DNA from: an uncultured Dermabacter sp.
Lineage (GTDB): Bacteria > Actinomycetota > Actinomycetes > Actinomycetales > Dermabacteraceae
Assembly: GCA_947252755.1 (NCBI GenBank)
Contig: CAMXWV010000001.1
Location: 353,033 to 417,032, forward strand
Direction: 5' to 3'
DNA length: 64,000 bases
The notes under the pieces are model-generated. The model did not search any database and was not told where the DNA came from. It was given only the letters and a program-made list of their open reading frames with translations. Made by a program: the position numbers and the translations under genes. Below are positions 16,873-28,760 of this stretch, piece after piece. Every line of letters begins with the position of its first letter. Position 1 is the first letter of the stretch.

Positions 16873-18192
16873 CTATACCGCTGGAAGCTCAGGGCCCAGG
16901 CCCGGCAGCGGAACATCATGTGCTGAGGAGTTCTTGTTGAGCCCGCCGAAGAGGTCTTCGTGCAGCCGCACTGCCATCACGTCCGTGAAGGAGGCGATCT
17001 GGTCCACGATGACACGCTGGCGTTCGTCCTCGCTGGCGGCAGCATCCCAGAGGCCTTGGAAGATCGGGTCCAGGTGGGTGCGGCCGGTACGGGTGAGCGC
17101 CGCGAACAGTTCGGTGATGATCCGCTCCTGCAGTTCGTACACGGGCTGCTGCTCTTGGCTGCTCATCACATAGGCGGCGGCCAGGCCTTTGAGCACGCTG
17201 ATCTCCAACGCTGTCTGTTCCGGCACCACCACCTGCCCGTCATAGCGCGCAATCGGGTCGGTGCCGTACTCGGCTTGGGTGGCGCTCACCACGGCGCCCA
17301 CAAAACGGCCGATCAGCTGGGAGGACATGTTCTTCAGCGCGGCAGCGCTGCGCATATCCCCGGTGTACTCACGCATCCACGCCGGGTCCGCTTCTAAGCG
17401 GCAGAGGGCGGCGTCGAGCTCATCCACGCTGTGGTGGGGTGTATACCAGTCTTGCACCACGAACAGGGCCGCGCTGCGCTCCATCGGGTCCCGCAGGATC
17501 GCCGGGTTCAGTCGGAACCCGGTGATCGCATCCTCCACGTCATGCACGGAGTAGGCGATGTCATCGGAGATGTCCATCACCTGCGCTTCCACGCACTGGG
17601 TGAGCGGCACGGCGTGTTCGCGGGCGAACTCGAACACGGGCAGGTCATCAGCGTAGGCGCCGAATTTCACCGAGGTTGGGGTCGGCCCCTGCCCCTTCTC
17701 CCACGGGTATTTGATGGAGGCGTCCAGCGCGGCGCGGGTCAGGTTGAGGCCGTAGCTGAGTCGGTCATCAAGCATCTTCGGCTCCAGCCGAGCGAGCAGG
17801 CGCAGGGTCTGGGCGTTGCCTTCGAATCCGCCGAAGTCCGCGGCCAGGCGATTGAGCACGCGTTCGCCGTTGTGTCCGAACGGCGGGTGGCCTAGGTCGT
17901 GGGACAGGCAGGCCAGGTCCACCACGTCCGGGTTGCAGCCCAGTTCTTCGGCGATGTCTCGCCCCACCTGTGCCACTTCCAGGGAGTGGGTGAGGCGGGT
18001 GCGCACAAAGTCATTGGAGCCGGCGCCGAGCACCTGGGTTTTGGCACCGAGCCGGCGCAGCGCACTGGAGTGCAGCACGCGGGCGCGGTCCCGTTGGAAC
18101 GGGGTGCGGGACTGTGACTTCGGCGGTTCGGTGAAGAAGCGCTGCACGTCATGCTCGGTGTACCCGGCGGGGATGCGGGCGGAGCGGGCCAT
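16873..18192 (-). CDS. dgt: Deoxyguanosinetriphosphate triphosphohydrolase-like protein
   Basis: An HD-domain enzyme that splits dNTPs, typically dGTP, to nucleoside and triphosphate. The metal-binding motif is visible: RTRLTHSLEVAQVGRDIA, then CLSHDLGHPPFGHNGE, and DISDDIAYSVHDVEDA further on. 439 residues, close to the type 2 family length. It starts directly after the dusB stop, so the two are cotranscribed. Substrate preference in actinobacterial members is not settled. Confidence 0.92.
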   Translation of the reverse strand: MARSARIPAGYTEHDVQRFFTEPPKSQSRTPFQRDRARVLHSSALRRLGAKTQVLGAGSNDFVRTRLTHSLEVAQVGRDIAEELGCNPDVVDLACLSHDLGHPPFGHNGERVLNRLAADFGGFEGNAQTLRLLARLEPKMLDDRLSYGLNLTRAALDASIKYPWEKGQGPTPTSVKFGAYADDLPVFEFAREHAVPLTQCVEAQVMDISDDIAYSVHDVEDAITGFRLNPAILRDPMERSAALFVVQDWYTPHHSVDELDAALCRLEADPAWMREYTGDMRSAAALKNMSSQLIGRFVGAVVSATQAEYGTDPIARYDGQVVVPEQTALEISVLKGLAAAYVMSSQEQQPVYELQERIITELFAALTRTGRTHLDPIFQGLWDAAASEDERQRVIVDQIASFTDVMAVRLHEDLFGGLNKNSSAHDVPLPGLGPELPAV

Positions 18193-19359
18193 TCAGCCTC
18201 CTGAGATGGAGAGCTCGGCTTCATGGAGGCGCTCTCGGTGCTCGTCGGTCAGCTCGCGGGTGTTCAGCCAGCCGTCTGGCATGTGGGTGCGCTTGGGCCG
18301 GCCGGCGCGGCCGCGCGGTCCCTCCACGGCTTCGCCCGGGTAGGGCGCTGTGAGGTCCAGCTGGCTGAGCTTCTCATCCAGGTCCGCGAGGGATTCCATG
18401 GTGGCAAGCGCGTGCCGCATGGTTCCGCCCACGGGGTATCCCTTGAAATACCAGCCCACGTGTTTGCGCAGGTCCCGCACGCCGCGGTCTTCGGATTCGA
18501 AGAACTCGGTGAGCAGTTCCGCGTGGCGGCGCATGATCTGCGCCACCTCTGCCAGGCTGGGTCGGATCCGGTCAGGCCTGCCGGCGAACCCGGCGGCCAG
18601 ATCCGCGAATAGCCAGGGGCGTCCCTGGCAGCCGCGGCCCACTACCACGCCGTCGCACCCGGTCTCCTCCACCATGCGCAGCGCGTCCTCAGCGGACCAG
18701 ATGTCACCGTTGCCGAGCACGGGGATGTCTGTGACTGTTTCTTTGAGGCGGGCGATCGCATCCCATTGGGCGGTGCCGGCATAGTGCTGGTTGGCGGTGC
18801 GGCCGTGCAGGGCGATCGCCTGTGCGCCCACCTCCTGCGAGATCCGGCCGGCATCCAGGTAGGTCAGGTGGTCCTCGTCGATGCCCATCCGGGTTTTCAC
18901 CGTCACCGGAACGTTTCCGGCGGCCTGCACTGCCGCGGAGACGATCTGGGTGAACAGCTCGGTCTTCCAGGGCAGCACCGCTCCCCCGCCCTTGCGGGTC
19001 ACCTTCGGCACGGGGCAGCCGAAGTTGAGGTCCACGTGGTCGGCCAGGTCCTCCTCCACGAGCAGCGTCACGGCAGCGCGCACAGTGTGCGGGTCCACGC
19101 CGTAGAGCTGGATGGAGCGGGGGCGTTCCCGCTTCCCCATGCGCACCAGCCGCATCGTCTCGGGTTTGCGCTCCACCAGGGCGCGGCTGGTGACCATCTC
19201 GGACACGAAGAAGCCGCCGTCATTATCCGAATGCAGCGCTCCGAATTCGCGGCACAGCAGTCGAAACGGCTCGTTCGTCACGCCCGCCATGGGGGCGAGC
19301 ACCACGGGCGTATCCGAGGTGTGGGGACCGATCGTCAGAGTCCGGCGGGTGGTGGTCAT
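18193..19359 (-). CDS. dusB: tRNA-dihydrouridine synthase (DusB-type)
   Basis: An FMN-dependent TIM-barrel enzyme that reduces uridines in the tRNA D loop. Family motifs: [21 protein letters not shown] at the N-terminus, [21 protein letters not shown] with the catalytic Cys, [15 protein letters not shown] and [15 protein letters not shown] in the FMN-binding part, and [14 protein letters not shown]. 388 residues. Its ATG overlaps the glyS stop (ATGA). Confidence 0.93.
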   Translation of the reverse strand: MTTTRRTLTIGPHTSDTPVVLAPMAGVTNEPFRLLCREFGALHSDNDGGFFVSEMVTSRALVERKPETMRLVRMGKRERPRSIQLYGVDPHTVRAAVTLLVEEDLADHVDLNFGCPVPKVTRKGGGAVLPWKTELFTQIVSAAVQAAGNVPVTVKTRMGIDEDHLTYLDAGRISQEVGAQAIALHGRTANQHYAGTAQWDAIARLKETVTDIPVLGNGDIWSAEDALRMVEETGCDGVVVGRGCQGRPWLFADLAAGFAGRPDRIRPSLAEVAQIMRRHAELLTEFFESEDRGVRDLRKHVGWYFKGYPVGGTMRHALATMESLADLDEKLSQLDLTAPYPGEAVEGPRGRAGRPKRTHMPDGWLNTRELTDEHRERLHEAELSISGG

Positions 19360-20747
19360 GCTCCTGCGAGACGCTCCGCGAGGTAGCCCTTCACCTGGGA
19401 CAGCGCCACGCGCTCCTGCTGCATGGAGTCGCGGTCGCGTACGGTGACGGCGTCATCCTCGAGCGTGTCGAAGTCGATGGTGACGCAGAACGGGGTGCCG
19501 ATCTCATCCTGACGGCGGTAGCGGCGGCCGATCGCACCGGAGGCGTCCACCTCCACGTTCCACAGGGCGCGCAGCTCATCGGCGAGCGCCGTGGACTTCG
19601 GCACCAGGTCCTGGCTCTTGGACAGCGGCAGCACAGCTGCTTTGACCGGCGCCAGGCGCGGGTCCAGGCGCAGCACGGTGCGCTTGTCCACGCCGCCCTT
19701 GGTGTTCGGGGCCTCATCCTCTTCGTAGGCGTCCACCAGGAACGCCATCATGGAGCGGGTGAGGCCAAAGGAGGGCTCGATCACCCAGGGGATGTAGCGC
19801 TCTCCGGTGGCCTGGTCCAGGTAGCTCATCTTCTGGCCGGATGCGCGTTCATGGGCGGCCAGGTCGAAGTCGGTGCGGTTGGCGATGCCCATCAGCTCGC
19901 CCCACTCGCTGCCCTGGAAGCCGAAGCGGTATTCAAGGTCGATGGTGGCTGTGGAGTAGTGGGCGCGCTCGTCGGCGGGAACATCGAACTTGCGGAGGTT
20001 TTCCTCTTTGATGCCGAGCTCCACGAACCAGTTCCAGCAGGCCTCAACCCAGTGCTCGAACAGTGCATCCGCCTGCTCGGCGGGCGTGAAGTATTCGATC
20101 TCCATCTGTTCGAACTCGCGGGTGCGGAAGATGAAGTTGCCGGGGGTGATCTCGTTGCGGAATGCCTTGCCGATCTGGCCGATGCCGAACGGCGGCTTCA
20201 TGCGGGAGGAGGTGGCCACGTTGTGGAAGTTCACGAAGATGCCCTGGGCGGTCTCAGGGCGCATGTAGTGCAGGCCCTGCTCATTGTCCACGGCGCCCAG
20301 ATAGGTTTTCACCAGGCCGGAGAAGTTCTGCGGTTCGGTGAACTCGCCTTTCACACCGCAGTTCGGGCAGTTGATCTCCGCCAGGCCAGTTTCGGGTGCG
20401 CGGCCCTTCTTCGCTTCGAACGCTTCCAGCAGGTGGTCTTCGCGAAAGCGGTTGTGGCAGCTTTTGCACTCCACGAGCGGGTCGGAGAAGGTGGCCACGT
20501 GGCCGGAGGCTTCCCACACGGCCTTCGGCAAGATGATGGAGGAGTCCAGGCCTACCATGTCCGCGCGGGACTGCACGAAGGTGCGCCACCAGTGGCGTTT
20601 GATGTTCTCCTTGAGCTCCACGCCGAGCGGTCCGTAGTCCCAGGCGGAGCGGGTGCCGCCGTAGATGTCACCGGCAGGGAACACGAAGCCTCGGCGTTTG
20701 GCGAGGGCGATGACGCTGTCGAGCTGGCTGGGTTGCGGCTTGGCCAC
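19356..20747 (-). CDS. glyS: Glycine--tRNA ligase, single-chain dimeric type
   Basis: A class II aminoacyl-tRNA synthetase charging tRNA-Gly. 463 residues, the one-subunit alpha2 type of actinobacteria and eukaryotes. The N-terminus has [20 protein letters not shown] and an inserted zinc-binding segment with CKSCHNRF and CPNCG; class II motif 2 is [20 protein letters not shown] and motif 3 [13 protein letters not shown]. The C-terminal anticodon-binding domain begins near [13 protein letters not shown]. Start GTG 20745-20747 has AAGGAGAG upstream; a longer reading from 20798 has no family match. Confidence 0.95.
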   Translation of the reverse strand: MAKPQPSQLDSVIALAKRRGFVFPAGDIYGGTRSAWDYGPLGVELKENIKRHWWRTFVQSRADMVGLDSSIILPKAVWEASGHVATFSDPLVECKSCHNRFREDHLLEAFEAKKGRAPETGLAEINCPNCGVKGEFTEPQNFSGLVKTYLGAVDNEQGLHYMRPETAQGIFVNFHNVATSSRMKPPFGIGQIGKAFRNEITPGNFIFRTREFEQMEIEYFTPAEQADALFEHWVEACWNWFVELGIKEENLRKFDVPADERAHYSTATIDLEYRFGFQGSEWGELMGIANRTDFDLAAHERASGQKMSYLDQATGERYIPWVIEPSFGLTRSMMAFLVDAYEEDEAPNTKGGVDKRTVLRLDPRLAPVKAAVLPLSKSQDLVPKSTALADELRALWNVEVDASGAIGRRYRRQDEIGTPFCVTIDFDTLEDDAVTVRDRDSMQQERVALSQVKGYLAERLAGA

Positions 20748-20869
20748 GGGGCTCTCCTTCTGGTGGTTGACCACCGGGGATGTCTTTGGTGTCACCACCC
20801 TAGTCGAGGGCCCCTCGAGGTGACTGCTCCCGGGTGGTGTGAGGCACGACGCGCTCCCCTTCGACCGGC

Positions 20870-20907
20870 TTGCGCCACCCCCACCAGCCTATTGATAATG
20901 GTTGTCA
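20870..20907 (+). promoter_or_regulatory. znuA promoter with Zur-like operator
   Basis: A -35 TTGCGC (20870-20875) and -10 GATAAT (20894-20899) with an 18-base spacer put the transcription start at or next to the A of ATG 20907, so the znuA message is probably leaderless. The imperfect palindrome TGATAATGGTTGTCA (20893-20907) covers the -10 box and the start point; it fits the actinobacterial Zur box TGATAATGATTATCA with two mismatches. Zinc-loaded Zur bound here would block the whole operon, including its own gene. Confidence 0.75.
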
Positions 20908-22028
20908 TGATGATTGATACTCCTCGCACCCCGTCCCTCACCCGCCGCTCCCTGGGCACCCTCGCCCTGGGCGGAACCCTCACCGCTGTGCTCGCCGCCT
21001 GCGGCAACGGCAATGGCAGCGGCGGCTCGGATGCCGGCGGCGACGGCGCGAAGCCCTCCGTGGTGACCACGTGCTACCCGATGCGCTACCTGGCTGAAAA
21101 AGTGGGCGGGGATCGGATCAGCATCATCGACCCGGTCAAGCCCGGTGTGGATCCGCACGGCTTGGAGCTCTCCACCCAGCAGGTGGCCGAGGTGGCAAAG
21201 GCCACCGTCATCCTGCAGATCCCCGGCTACCAGCTCGCCGTGGATGACGCGCTCGCCGCGCAGAAGCTCACCGACCGCACCCTGGATGTGAGCACGGTGA
21301 CCGAGTTGCTGCCGGCTGAGAACGCGTCCCACGATCACAGCCACGGCCATGACCACGAGGGTCATGAGCATGACGGCCACGATCATGGCGACGAGCACGC
21401 GTCGGATGGCGGCGGCGACCACGACCATGAGGGCCACGATCACGGCGACCACGATCACGAGGGCCACGATCATGACCACGACGATCACGGCCATGACGGC
21501 CACGATCACGGCCAGTTCGATCCGCATGTGTGGCATGACCCCACGAAGCTCGCGGAGATTGCTGGCGCGCTGGCGAAGCGTCTGGGCGAAGCCGACCAGC
21601 AGAACGCCAAGGCGTATCGGGACGCCGCCGCCGCGTTCGCGGAGGAGATGAGCACGCTGGACGGCGAGCTCAAGAAGAAGTTCGGAGAGGTTGAGTCCGA
21701 CTCCCGCACGTTCATCACCTCCCACCTTGCCTTTGGCTACCTCGCCGCTCGCTACGGGCTGCACCAGGTGGGCATCGCCGGAATCGACCCGGAGAATGAG
21801 CCGAGCCCGAAGCGTCTTGCCGAGCTGCAGCAGCTCATCAAGGATGAGGGTGTGCACACGGTGTTCTTCGAGGAGACCGCCAGCCCGAAGGTGGCGCAGG
21901 CACTGGCGAAGAATGCGGGCGCTGAGGCTGAAGAACTGGACAACCTGGAACAGCAGCTGGACCCGAAGAAGGACTATGCTCGCGTCATGCACGAGAATGC
22001 TGACGCGCTGGTGGCGTCCTGGACGTGA
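20907..22028 (+). CDS. znuA: Zinc ABC transporter substrate-binding lipoprotein
   Basis: The extracytoplasmic zinc receptor of a ZnuABC importer. The N-terminus has a twin-arginine pair (TRRSLGTLALGG) and a lipobox VLAACG, so it is probably an exported lipoprotein. It then follows the cluster A-I metal-binding family: VVTTCYPMRYLAEKVGG, PGVDPHGLELS, a very long His/Asp-rich loop at about 21340-21515, FDPHVWHDP, FITSHLAFGYLAARYG and a late FFEETASP. The His-rich loop is characteristic of zinc rather than manganese receptors. The start is at the first ATG after the promoter; the frame is open upstream but that part is antisense to glyS. Length 373. Confidence 0.93.
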   Translation: MMIDTPRTPSLTRRSLGTLALGGTLTAVLAACGNGNGSGGSDAGGDGAKPSVVTTCYPMRYLAEKVGGDRISIIDPVKPGVDPHGLELSTQQVAEVAKATVILQIPGYQLAVDDALAAQKLTDRTLDVSTVTELLPAENASHDHSHGHDHEGHEHDGHDHGDEHASDGGGDHDHEGHDHGDHDHEGHDHDHDDHGHDGHDHGQFDPHVWHDPTKLAEIAGALAKRLGEADQQNAKAYRDAAAAFAEEMSTLDGELKKKFGEVESDSRTFITSHLAFGYLAARYGLHQVGIAGIDPENEPSPKRLAELQQLIKDEGVHTVFFEETASPKVAQALAKNAGAEAEELDNLEQQLDPKKDYARVMHENADALVASWT

Positions 22029-22774
22029 CCTCTCCTCTCATCCATCTTGACCGGGCCACGGTGATCCGCTCCGGGCAGCGGGTGCTCAACGAGGCTTCAA
22101 CCAGCATCGACCCCGGTGAGTTCGTGGCTGTTCTGGGCCCGAACGGCTCCGGCAAGTCCACGATGCTGCGCGCCATGATCGGCATCTTGCCGCTCACCTC
22201 CGGCAGCGCGCAGATTCACGGGGACCCGGTGGGCCGCCGCGCCGCTCATGACTGTCTGGGCTATGTGCCGCAGGGCCTGTCTGAGCTGGGCAATATTGCC
22301 GCTACCGCCCGTGAAGTGGTGGCCACCGGGCAGCTCACCAGTCGAACCCTGCTGTTCCGCTCACAGCGCACGGCAGTGGAGGAAGCGCTGGAGCGGGTGG
22401 GGGTTCGGCACCTGGCGGATCGGGCGATCACGGAGATGTCCGGCGGGCAGCGTCAGCGAGTGCTGATCGCCCGCGCCCTGATCCGCAAACCGCAGCTGCT
22501 GCTGTTAGATGAGCCGTTCACCGGGGTGGATGCGAAGAGCCAGCAGACCATCGCGGGCCTGATCCACTCCCTCAATGAGCAGGGAACCACCGTGATCGTG
22601 GTGCTGCATGAGACGGGGCCGCTGCGTTCGCTGCTCACCCGCGCGATCCTGCTGGATGAGGGCCGCATCATCTACGACGGTGAGGTGCCCGAGCACCTGC
22701 CGCACGATCCGAGCGACGACCACCACGTGGAGACCATCATCGACGACTGCCTGGGTCAGGAGTTCACTCCGTGA
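22025..22774 (+). CDS. znuC: Zinc ABC transporter ATP-binding protein
   Basis: The 249-residue ATPase has a Walker A GPNGSGKSTMLRA, Q-loop YVPQGLSELG, signature MSGGQRQRVLIARAL, Walker B LLLLDEPFTGVD and switch His in VVLHETG. Start GTG 22025 overlaps the znuA stop by four bases (GTGA), and its own stop overlaps znuB in the same way, so translation is coupled through the operon. Confidence 0.94.
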   Translation: MTSPLIHLDRATVIRSGQRVLNEASTSIDPGEFVAVLGPNGSGKSTMLRAMIGILPLTSGSAQIHGDPVGRRAAHDCLGYVPQGLSELGNIAATAREVVATGQLTSRTLLFRSQRTAVEEALERVGVRHLADRAITEMSGGQRQRVLIARALIRKPQLLLLDEPFTGVDAKSQQTIAGLIHSLNEQGTTVIVVLHETGPLRSLLTRAILLDEGRIIYDGEVPEHLPHDPSDDHHVETIIDDCLGQEFTP

Positions 22775-23688
22775 GCCCGATCGACCTTCTCACCTCTCCG
22801 ATCATCCGCTACCCGCTGATCATTGCGCTGCTGGTGGGGATCACCGCGCCGATCGTGGGCACCTACCTGGTGCAGAAGCGCCTGGCGCTGCTCGGCGACG
22901 GGCTCGGCCACGTGGCGCTCACTGGTGTGGCCGCCGGCTGGCTGGCCGGCTCCCTCGCCGCACTCACTCCTGTTGACGCGCTTGCTGTTCCCGGTGCGCT
23001 GATCGCCGCTGTTGCCGGCGCGCTTATCATCGAATGGGTGCGCATGGCCGGGCACACCAGCCGGGATACGGCGCTTGCCATCCTGTTCTACGGCGGCATC
23101 GCGGGTGGCGTGGTGATCATTCAACTTGCCGGTGGCACCAGCCAGAGCCTGATGGCGTACCTGTTCGGCTCGCTCGCCACGGTGAGCGGAGCAGATCTCA
23201 TCATCGCCCTGGTGCTCGCCGTGGTGATCGTGGCGGTGGGCGTGGGGCTTCGCCCGCTGCTGTTCGCGGTCACCAGCGATGAGGAGCATGCGCAGGCGAT
23301 CGGCCTGCCGGTGCGGATGGTGAACATCCTGATCGCGGTGATGGCGGCGCTGACCGTTACTCTGGCGATGCGGATCGTGGGCGCGCTGATGGTGTCCGCG
23401 CTGATGATCGTGCCGGTTGCCGCTGCGCAGTCGATGGTGCGCGGGTTCGCTCGCACCATGAACCTGGCGATTGTGATCGGCGTGCTGTGTGCGGTCAGCG
23501 GGCTGCTGATCACCGTGTATGTGGACCTGCCGCCGGGCGGAGTGATCGTGCTGCTCTCCATCGGCGTGTACATTCTGGGACTGATGGTGTCTGTTGTTGC
23601 GCGCCGCCCGCATGTGAGCCATGAAAACGCCGTGAACCATGATGCAGCCGACCAGCACGCCGAGCACTCTGAAGGGAGCAGCGCATGA
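22771..23688 (+). CDS. znuB: Zinc ABC transporter permease
   Basis: A 305-residue integral membrane protein of the ABC-3 permease family with about 8 hydrophobic segments. Typical stretches are PLIIALLVGITAPIVGTYLVQKRLAL with GDGLGHVALTGVA, and later MRIVGALMVSALMIVPVAAAQ. A His-containing hydrophilic tail (SHENAVNHDAADQHAEH) ends the protein. Start and stop overlap znuC and zur by four bases. Confidence 0.93.
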   Translation: MSPIDLLTSPIIRYPLIIALLVGITAPIVGTYLVQKRLALLGDGLGHVALTGVAAGWLAGSLAALTPVDALAVPGALIAAVAGALIIEWVRMAGHTSRDTALAILFYGGIAGGVVIIQLAGGTSQSLMAYLFGSLATVSGADLIIALVLAVVIVAVGVGLRPLLFAVTSDEEHAQAIGLPVRMVNILIAVMAALTVTLAMRIVGALMVSALMIVPVAAAQSMVRGFARTMNLAIVIGVLCAVSGLLITVYVDLPPGGVIVLLSIGVYILGLMVSVVARRPHVSHENAVNHDAADQHAEHSEGSSA

Positions 23689-24104
23689 CCCGCGCGGTTC
23701 GCCAGCCCGGACCGGTGCGCCAGACCCGCCAGCGCACCGCAATCCTTGACTGCCTGGCGTCCACCTGCGATTTCATGACCGCGCAGCAGCTGCATGACCA
23801 GCTGCGCGAGAACGAGCAGTCAGTGGGCCTGGCCACCGTGTACCGGAACCTGACGTCCCTGGTGGAACAGGGCCTGGTGGATGTGCTCATCACCGATGAG
23901 GGTGAGGCGATCTACCGCCAGTGCTCCCTGGAGGAGCATCATCACCATCTGCTGTGCCGTGTGTGCGGTCACGCGGTGGAGTTCGTCTCCCCGCAGCTGG
24001 AAGAGCTCGCGCACAGCATTGCGGAGGAGAACGGCTTCACGGATCTGCACCACACCATGGAGATCTTCGGCCTCTGCCCCGACCATGCGGGCGCCAGCGC
24101 CTGA
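23685..24104 (+). CDS. zur: Fur-family zinc uptake regulator
   Basis: A 139-residue Fur-family repressor: winged helix RQTRQRTAILDCL, VGLATVYRNLTSLVEQGLVD, then a metal-binding region EEHHHHLLCRVCGHAVEF and a dimer part with HTMEIFGLCPDH. Only one CxxC pair (CRVC) is visible. Position as the fourth gene of the znu operon and the Zur-like box in front of znuA point to Zur rather than Fur. The stop of znuB overlaps its ATG. Confidence 0.88.
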   Translation: MTRAVRQPGPVRQTRQRTAILDCLASTCDFMTAQQLHDQLRENEQSVGLATVYRNLTSLVEQGLVDVLITDEGEAIYRQCSLEEHHHHLLCRVCGHAVEFVSPQLEELAHSIAEENGFTDLHHTMEIFGLCPDHAGASA

Positions 24105-24182
24105 CACCTGCCCGACGGAGCCCACGCCAGCCGCCCGGCAGTGCCACCCCGGCATCAGCCCAGCTGCATCAGCCTGCCCGGA

Positions 24183-25031
24183 TCAGTCCGACGGGGCGGG
24201 TGCGTCGACCGCGCCGCCGAAGCGACGGTCACGCTTCGCATAGTCTTCTACCGCGCGCCACAGGGTGCGCCGGTCCACATCCGGCCACAGCTCATCAATG
24301 AACAGCATCTCCGCATAGCTGGACTGCCACAGCAGGAAGTTGGACGTGCGCTGCTCCCCCGAGGTGCGCAGGAACAGGTCCACATCCGGCATCTGCGGGT
24401 CATACAGCCGCGAGGCGATCGTGGACTGCCGAATCCCAGACGGGCTGATCCGGCCCGCTGCGGCGTCCGACGCGATCTGGCGGACCGCATCCACCAGCTC
24501 CGCTCTGCCCCCGTAGTTCACGCACATGTACAGGGTGAGCTTCGTATTGTGCCGGGTCAGCTCCTGCGCGGCTTCCAGTTCACGGATCACACTGGCCCAC
24601 AGCCGCTGCGGCCGGCCGATCCACACCACCCGCACGCCCCACGAGTTCAGGGTGTCCCGCTGGCGGCGCAGCACGGACCGGCTGAAGCCCATCAGAAAGC
24701 GGACCTCCTCCGGGGAACGGGACCAGTTCTCGGTGGAGAACGCGTAGGCGCTCAGATGGGTCACCCCGATTTCCAGCGCCCCCGCCACCACGTCCAGCAG
24801 CGCGGCTTCCCCGGCCTCATGCCCGGCAGTGCGGGGCAGGCCACGCTGATTCGCCCAGCGCCCGTTGCCGTCCATCACCACGGCCACATGGGCCGGCACG
24901 AACTCTGCGGGAATGACCGGCGCCGTTTCACCGGACGGGTGCGGGTCCGGGTTCACCGGCTCCGTGTGCTCACGAGCCTCACCGTGTGAAGAGCGATGCT
25001 CGGCGCGGCGGGAACGGGACGGGAAGATCAC
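24183..25031 (-). CDS. uppS: Isoprenyl transferase (cis-prenyl, undecaprenyl-diphosphate synthase type)
   Basis: Builds long cis-polyprenyl diphosphates used as the lipid carrier for cell-wall synthesis. Motifs: [16 protein letters not shown] with the catalytic Asp, [33 protein letters not shown] and [24 protein letters not shown] hydrophilic N-terminal extension of ~40 residues precedes the enzyme. The first codon, GTG at 25031, overlaps the recO stop; a shorter start is possible. Cytosolic, membrane-associated. Confidence 0.93.
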   Translation of the reverse strand: MIFPSRSRRAEHRSSHGEAREHTEPVNPDPHPSGETAPVIPAEFVPAHVAVVMDGNGRWANQRGLPRTAGHEAGEAALLDVVAGALEIGVTHLSAYAFSTENWSRSPEEVRFLMGFSRSVLRRQRDTLNSWGVRVVWIGRPQRLWASVIRELEAAQELTRHNTKLTLYMCVNYGGRAELVDAVRQIASDAAAGRISPSGIRQSTIASRLYDPQMPDVDLFLRTSGEQRTSNFLLWQSSYAEMLFIDELWPDVDRRTLWRAVEDYAKRDRRFGGAVDAPAPSD

Positions 25032-25798
25032 TCGCAGCCTTTCGGGTGGGGGTCATCGCGCTGATCGCGCTGCACATAGTCTAGGGCGCGGATCGGCCGC
25101 TCCACATGATGCTGCACGGTCCGTGCAATCAGGCGGCCCGCCTGCTCACGGGTCAGATCATCGGAGTCAACCGCATGCTCCCAGTCGCTGGCGAACAGGA
25201 AGATCATGTGCTCCAGCACCCGGGGCCGCACTGCCACCGCACCGCCGGTGCGGCAATCGGAGCACACGGCGCCGCCGGCGGATGCGTCGTAGGCCACGAG
25301 CGGCCCGGCGGACCCGCAGACGGCGCAGCGTCCCAGCTGCGGGGCCCAGCCGCCGATTGCCAGGGCCCGCAGCAGGAAGGAGTCCACGACCAGACCGGCG
25401 GGCAGGCGCCCACCGGCAAGGGCATGCAGCGCGGACAGCACCAGCATGTAGAACTGGTCGGACACCTCCAGACCCTCTTCGGTGAGCCGCTCCACCGCTT
25501 CGGCGATCGCATTGGCGGCAGCGAACGCGTCGTAATCCTGGGCAATGCGCTGGGAGTAGCCGGTGATGGTGACCGCTTGCGCAATGGTGTCCAGGGACCG
25601 GCCGCGATGATTCTGCACATCCACCCGCTGAAACGGCTCCAGGCGCGCCCCGAACTTTGAGGCGGTTCGACGCACTCCCTTCGCCACTGCGCGCACCACG
25701 CCGTGGCGGCGGGTGAGCAGGGTGATGATGCGGTCCGCCTCCCCCAGCGGATGGGTGCGCAGCACAACCGCCTCATCACGGTAGAGCCGCGAGCTCAT
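25028..25798 (-). CDS. recO: DNA repair protein RecO
   Basis: RecO helps load RecA on gapped DNA in the RecFOR pathway. 256 residues: an OB-fold N-terminus ([38 protein letters not shown]) and a helical C-terminal domain with a zinc site (CAVCG and CSDC). It lies between leuA and uppS on the minus strand; the recO-uppS order is typical for actinobacteria. Confidence 0.92.
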   Translation of the reverse strand: MSSRLYRDEAVVLRTHPLGEADRIITLLTRRHGVVRAVAKGVRRTASKFGARLEPFQRVDVQNHRGRSLDTIAQAVTITGYSQRIAQDYDAFAAANAIAEAVERLTEEGLEVSDQFYMLVLSALHALAGGRLPAGLVVDSFLLRALAIGGWAPQLGRCAVCGSAGPLVAYDASAGGAVCSDCRTGGAVAVRPRVLEHMIFLFASDWEHAVDSDDLTREQAGRLIARTVQHHVERPIRALDYVQRDQRDDPHPKGCE

Positions 25799-25823
25799 CG
25801 CCCGCGCCTCACGGCTGGGCAGA

Positions 25824-27704
<1,881 letters not shown>

Positions 27705-27749
27705 TCAGGCCTCGACGCGGCAGCTAAGGAGCAGGCCGGTCAGCAGCAT
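27705..27749 (-). promoter_or_regulatory. leuA leader peptide and attenuation region
   Basis: A 14-codon minus-strand ORF starting at 27749 reads MLLTGLLLSCRVEA and stop: five of the first eight residues are Leu, ending 75 bases before leuA. A -10-like TACAGT (plus-strand 27757-27762) would start the transcript at its ATG, so the leader is probably leaderless. Downstream lie GCCGGG and CCCGGC arms that can pair. This fits leucine-dependent leader control of leuA known from actinobacteria. Confidence 0.7.
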
Positions 27750-27791
27750 GTGATCCACTGTACTCCCGTGCGAAGCCGCCCGGTTCGAGTC

Positions 27792-28760
27792 TCAGAAGCC
27801 GAGACGGACCAGTTGTTTCGGGTCCCGCTGCCAATCTTTCGCCACCTTCACCCGGATCTCCAGGTGGACGGGCCTGCCGAGCAGGCGCCGGATCTCCTTG
27901 CGGGCGTCCGTGCCGATCTGCTTGAGGCGGGAGCCGCCGCGGCCGATGATGATGCCCTTCTGCGAGTCCCGCTCCACGAACAGGCTCACCCGCACCACCA
28001 GTCGCCCCTCTCCGGGCGCAACCTCGGTGAACACGTCCCCGTCCAGGGGCTCTTCCACGATCTCCTCCACCACCACGGCAAGGGAGTGGGGCAGTTCGTC
28101 GCGCACGCCTTCCAGCGCGGCTTCGCGCACCAGCTCAGCGATCCTGTCCTCATCGCTCTCCTCGGTGAGCACCCCATCCGGGTACAGGGCGGGCCCCTCC
28201 GGCAGGTGCTGGGCGATCACTGCCATGACGGCATCGATCTGCAGGTCGGTGACGGCGGAGACGGGGATGATCTCATCGGCTTGCATGAACTGGTCAACGG
28301 CGGCCAGCTGCGCGGCAAGCTGTTCACGGCCCACCAGGTCCGCTTTGGTGACGATGGCGATGATCCGGGGGCGGGAACGGTGTGCGCGGATCTCCGCGAG
28401 GGAATCGGCGATGAAGCGGTCCCCGGGGCCGAGCTTCTGATCCGCGGGGATGCAGAAGCCCACCACGTCCACATCGGTGAGGGTTTCGTTGACCAGGTCA
28501 TTGAGCCGGCGGCCCAGCAGGGTGCGGGGCCGGTGCACACCGGGGGTGTCCACCAGGATGATCTGGGCATCATCCGTGGTGAGGATGCCACGGATGGCGC
28601 GCCTGGTGGTCTGCGGCTTCGATGAGGTGATCGCCACCTTCTCCCCCACCAGAGCGTTGGTCAGGGTGGATTTGCCCACGTTCGGGCGGCCCACGAGCGC
28701 CACGAAGCCGCTGCGACGCACACCGCCTGCCTGCCCGGGGGTCGAGTCGGTGGTGCTCAT
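27792..28760 (-). CDS. era: GTPase Era
   Basis: An essential GTPase that binds 16S rRNA near its 3' end during 30S assembly. G1 GRPNVGKSTLTNALVG, G2 region QTTRRAIRG, G3 DTPGVHRP, G4 TKAD, and a C-terminal KH domain with GIIIGRGGSRLKQIG. 322 residues. ATG 28760 overlaps the corC stop (ATGA); last gene of the hrcA-headed row. Confidence 0.95.
   Translation of the reverse strand: MSTTDSTPGQAGGVRRSGFVALVGRPNVGKSTLTNALVGEKVAITSSKPQTTRRAIRGILTTDDAQIILVDTPGVHRPRTLLGRRLNDLVNETLTDVDVVGFCIPADQKLGPGDRFIADSLAEIRAHRSRPRIIAIVTKADLVGREQLAAQLAAVDQFMQADEIIPVSAVTDLQIDAVMAVIAQHLPEGPALYPDGVLTEESDEDRIAELVREAALEGVRDELPHSLAVVVEEIVEEPLDGDVFTEVAPGEGRLVVRVSLFVERDSQKGIIIGRGGSRLKQIGTDARKEIRRLLGRPVHLEIRVKVAKDWQRDPKQLVRLGF

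Noticed and set aside
19851..20906. Long open frame leading into znuA that would make a 725-residue protein
   Set aside because: This part is antisense to glyS; the lipoprotein signal, promoter and Zur box all place the start at 20907.
22756..23742. 328-residue minus-strand frame rich in His, Arg and Gln
   Set aside because: Antisense to znuB; no start signal or recognisable domain.
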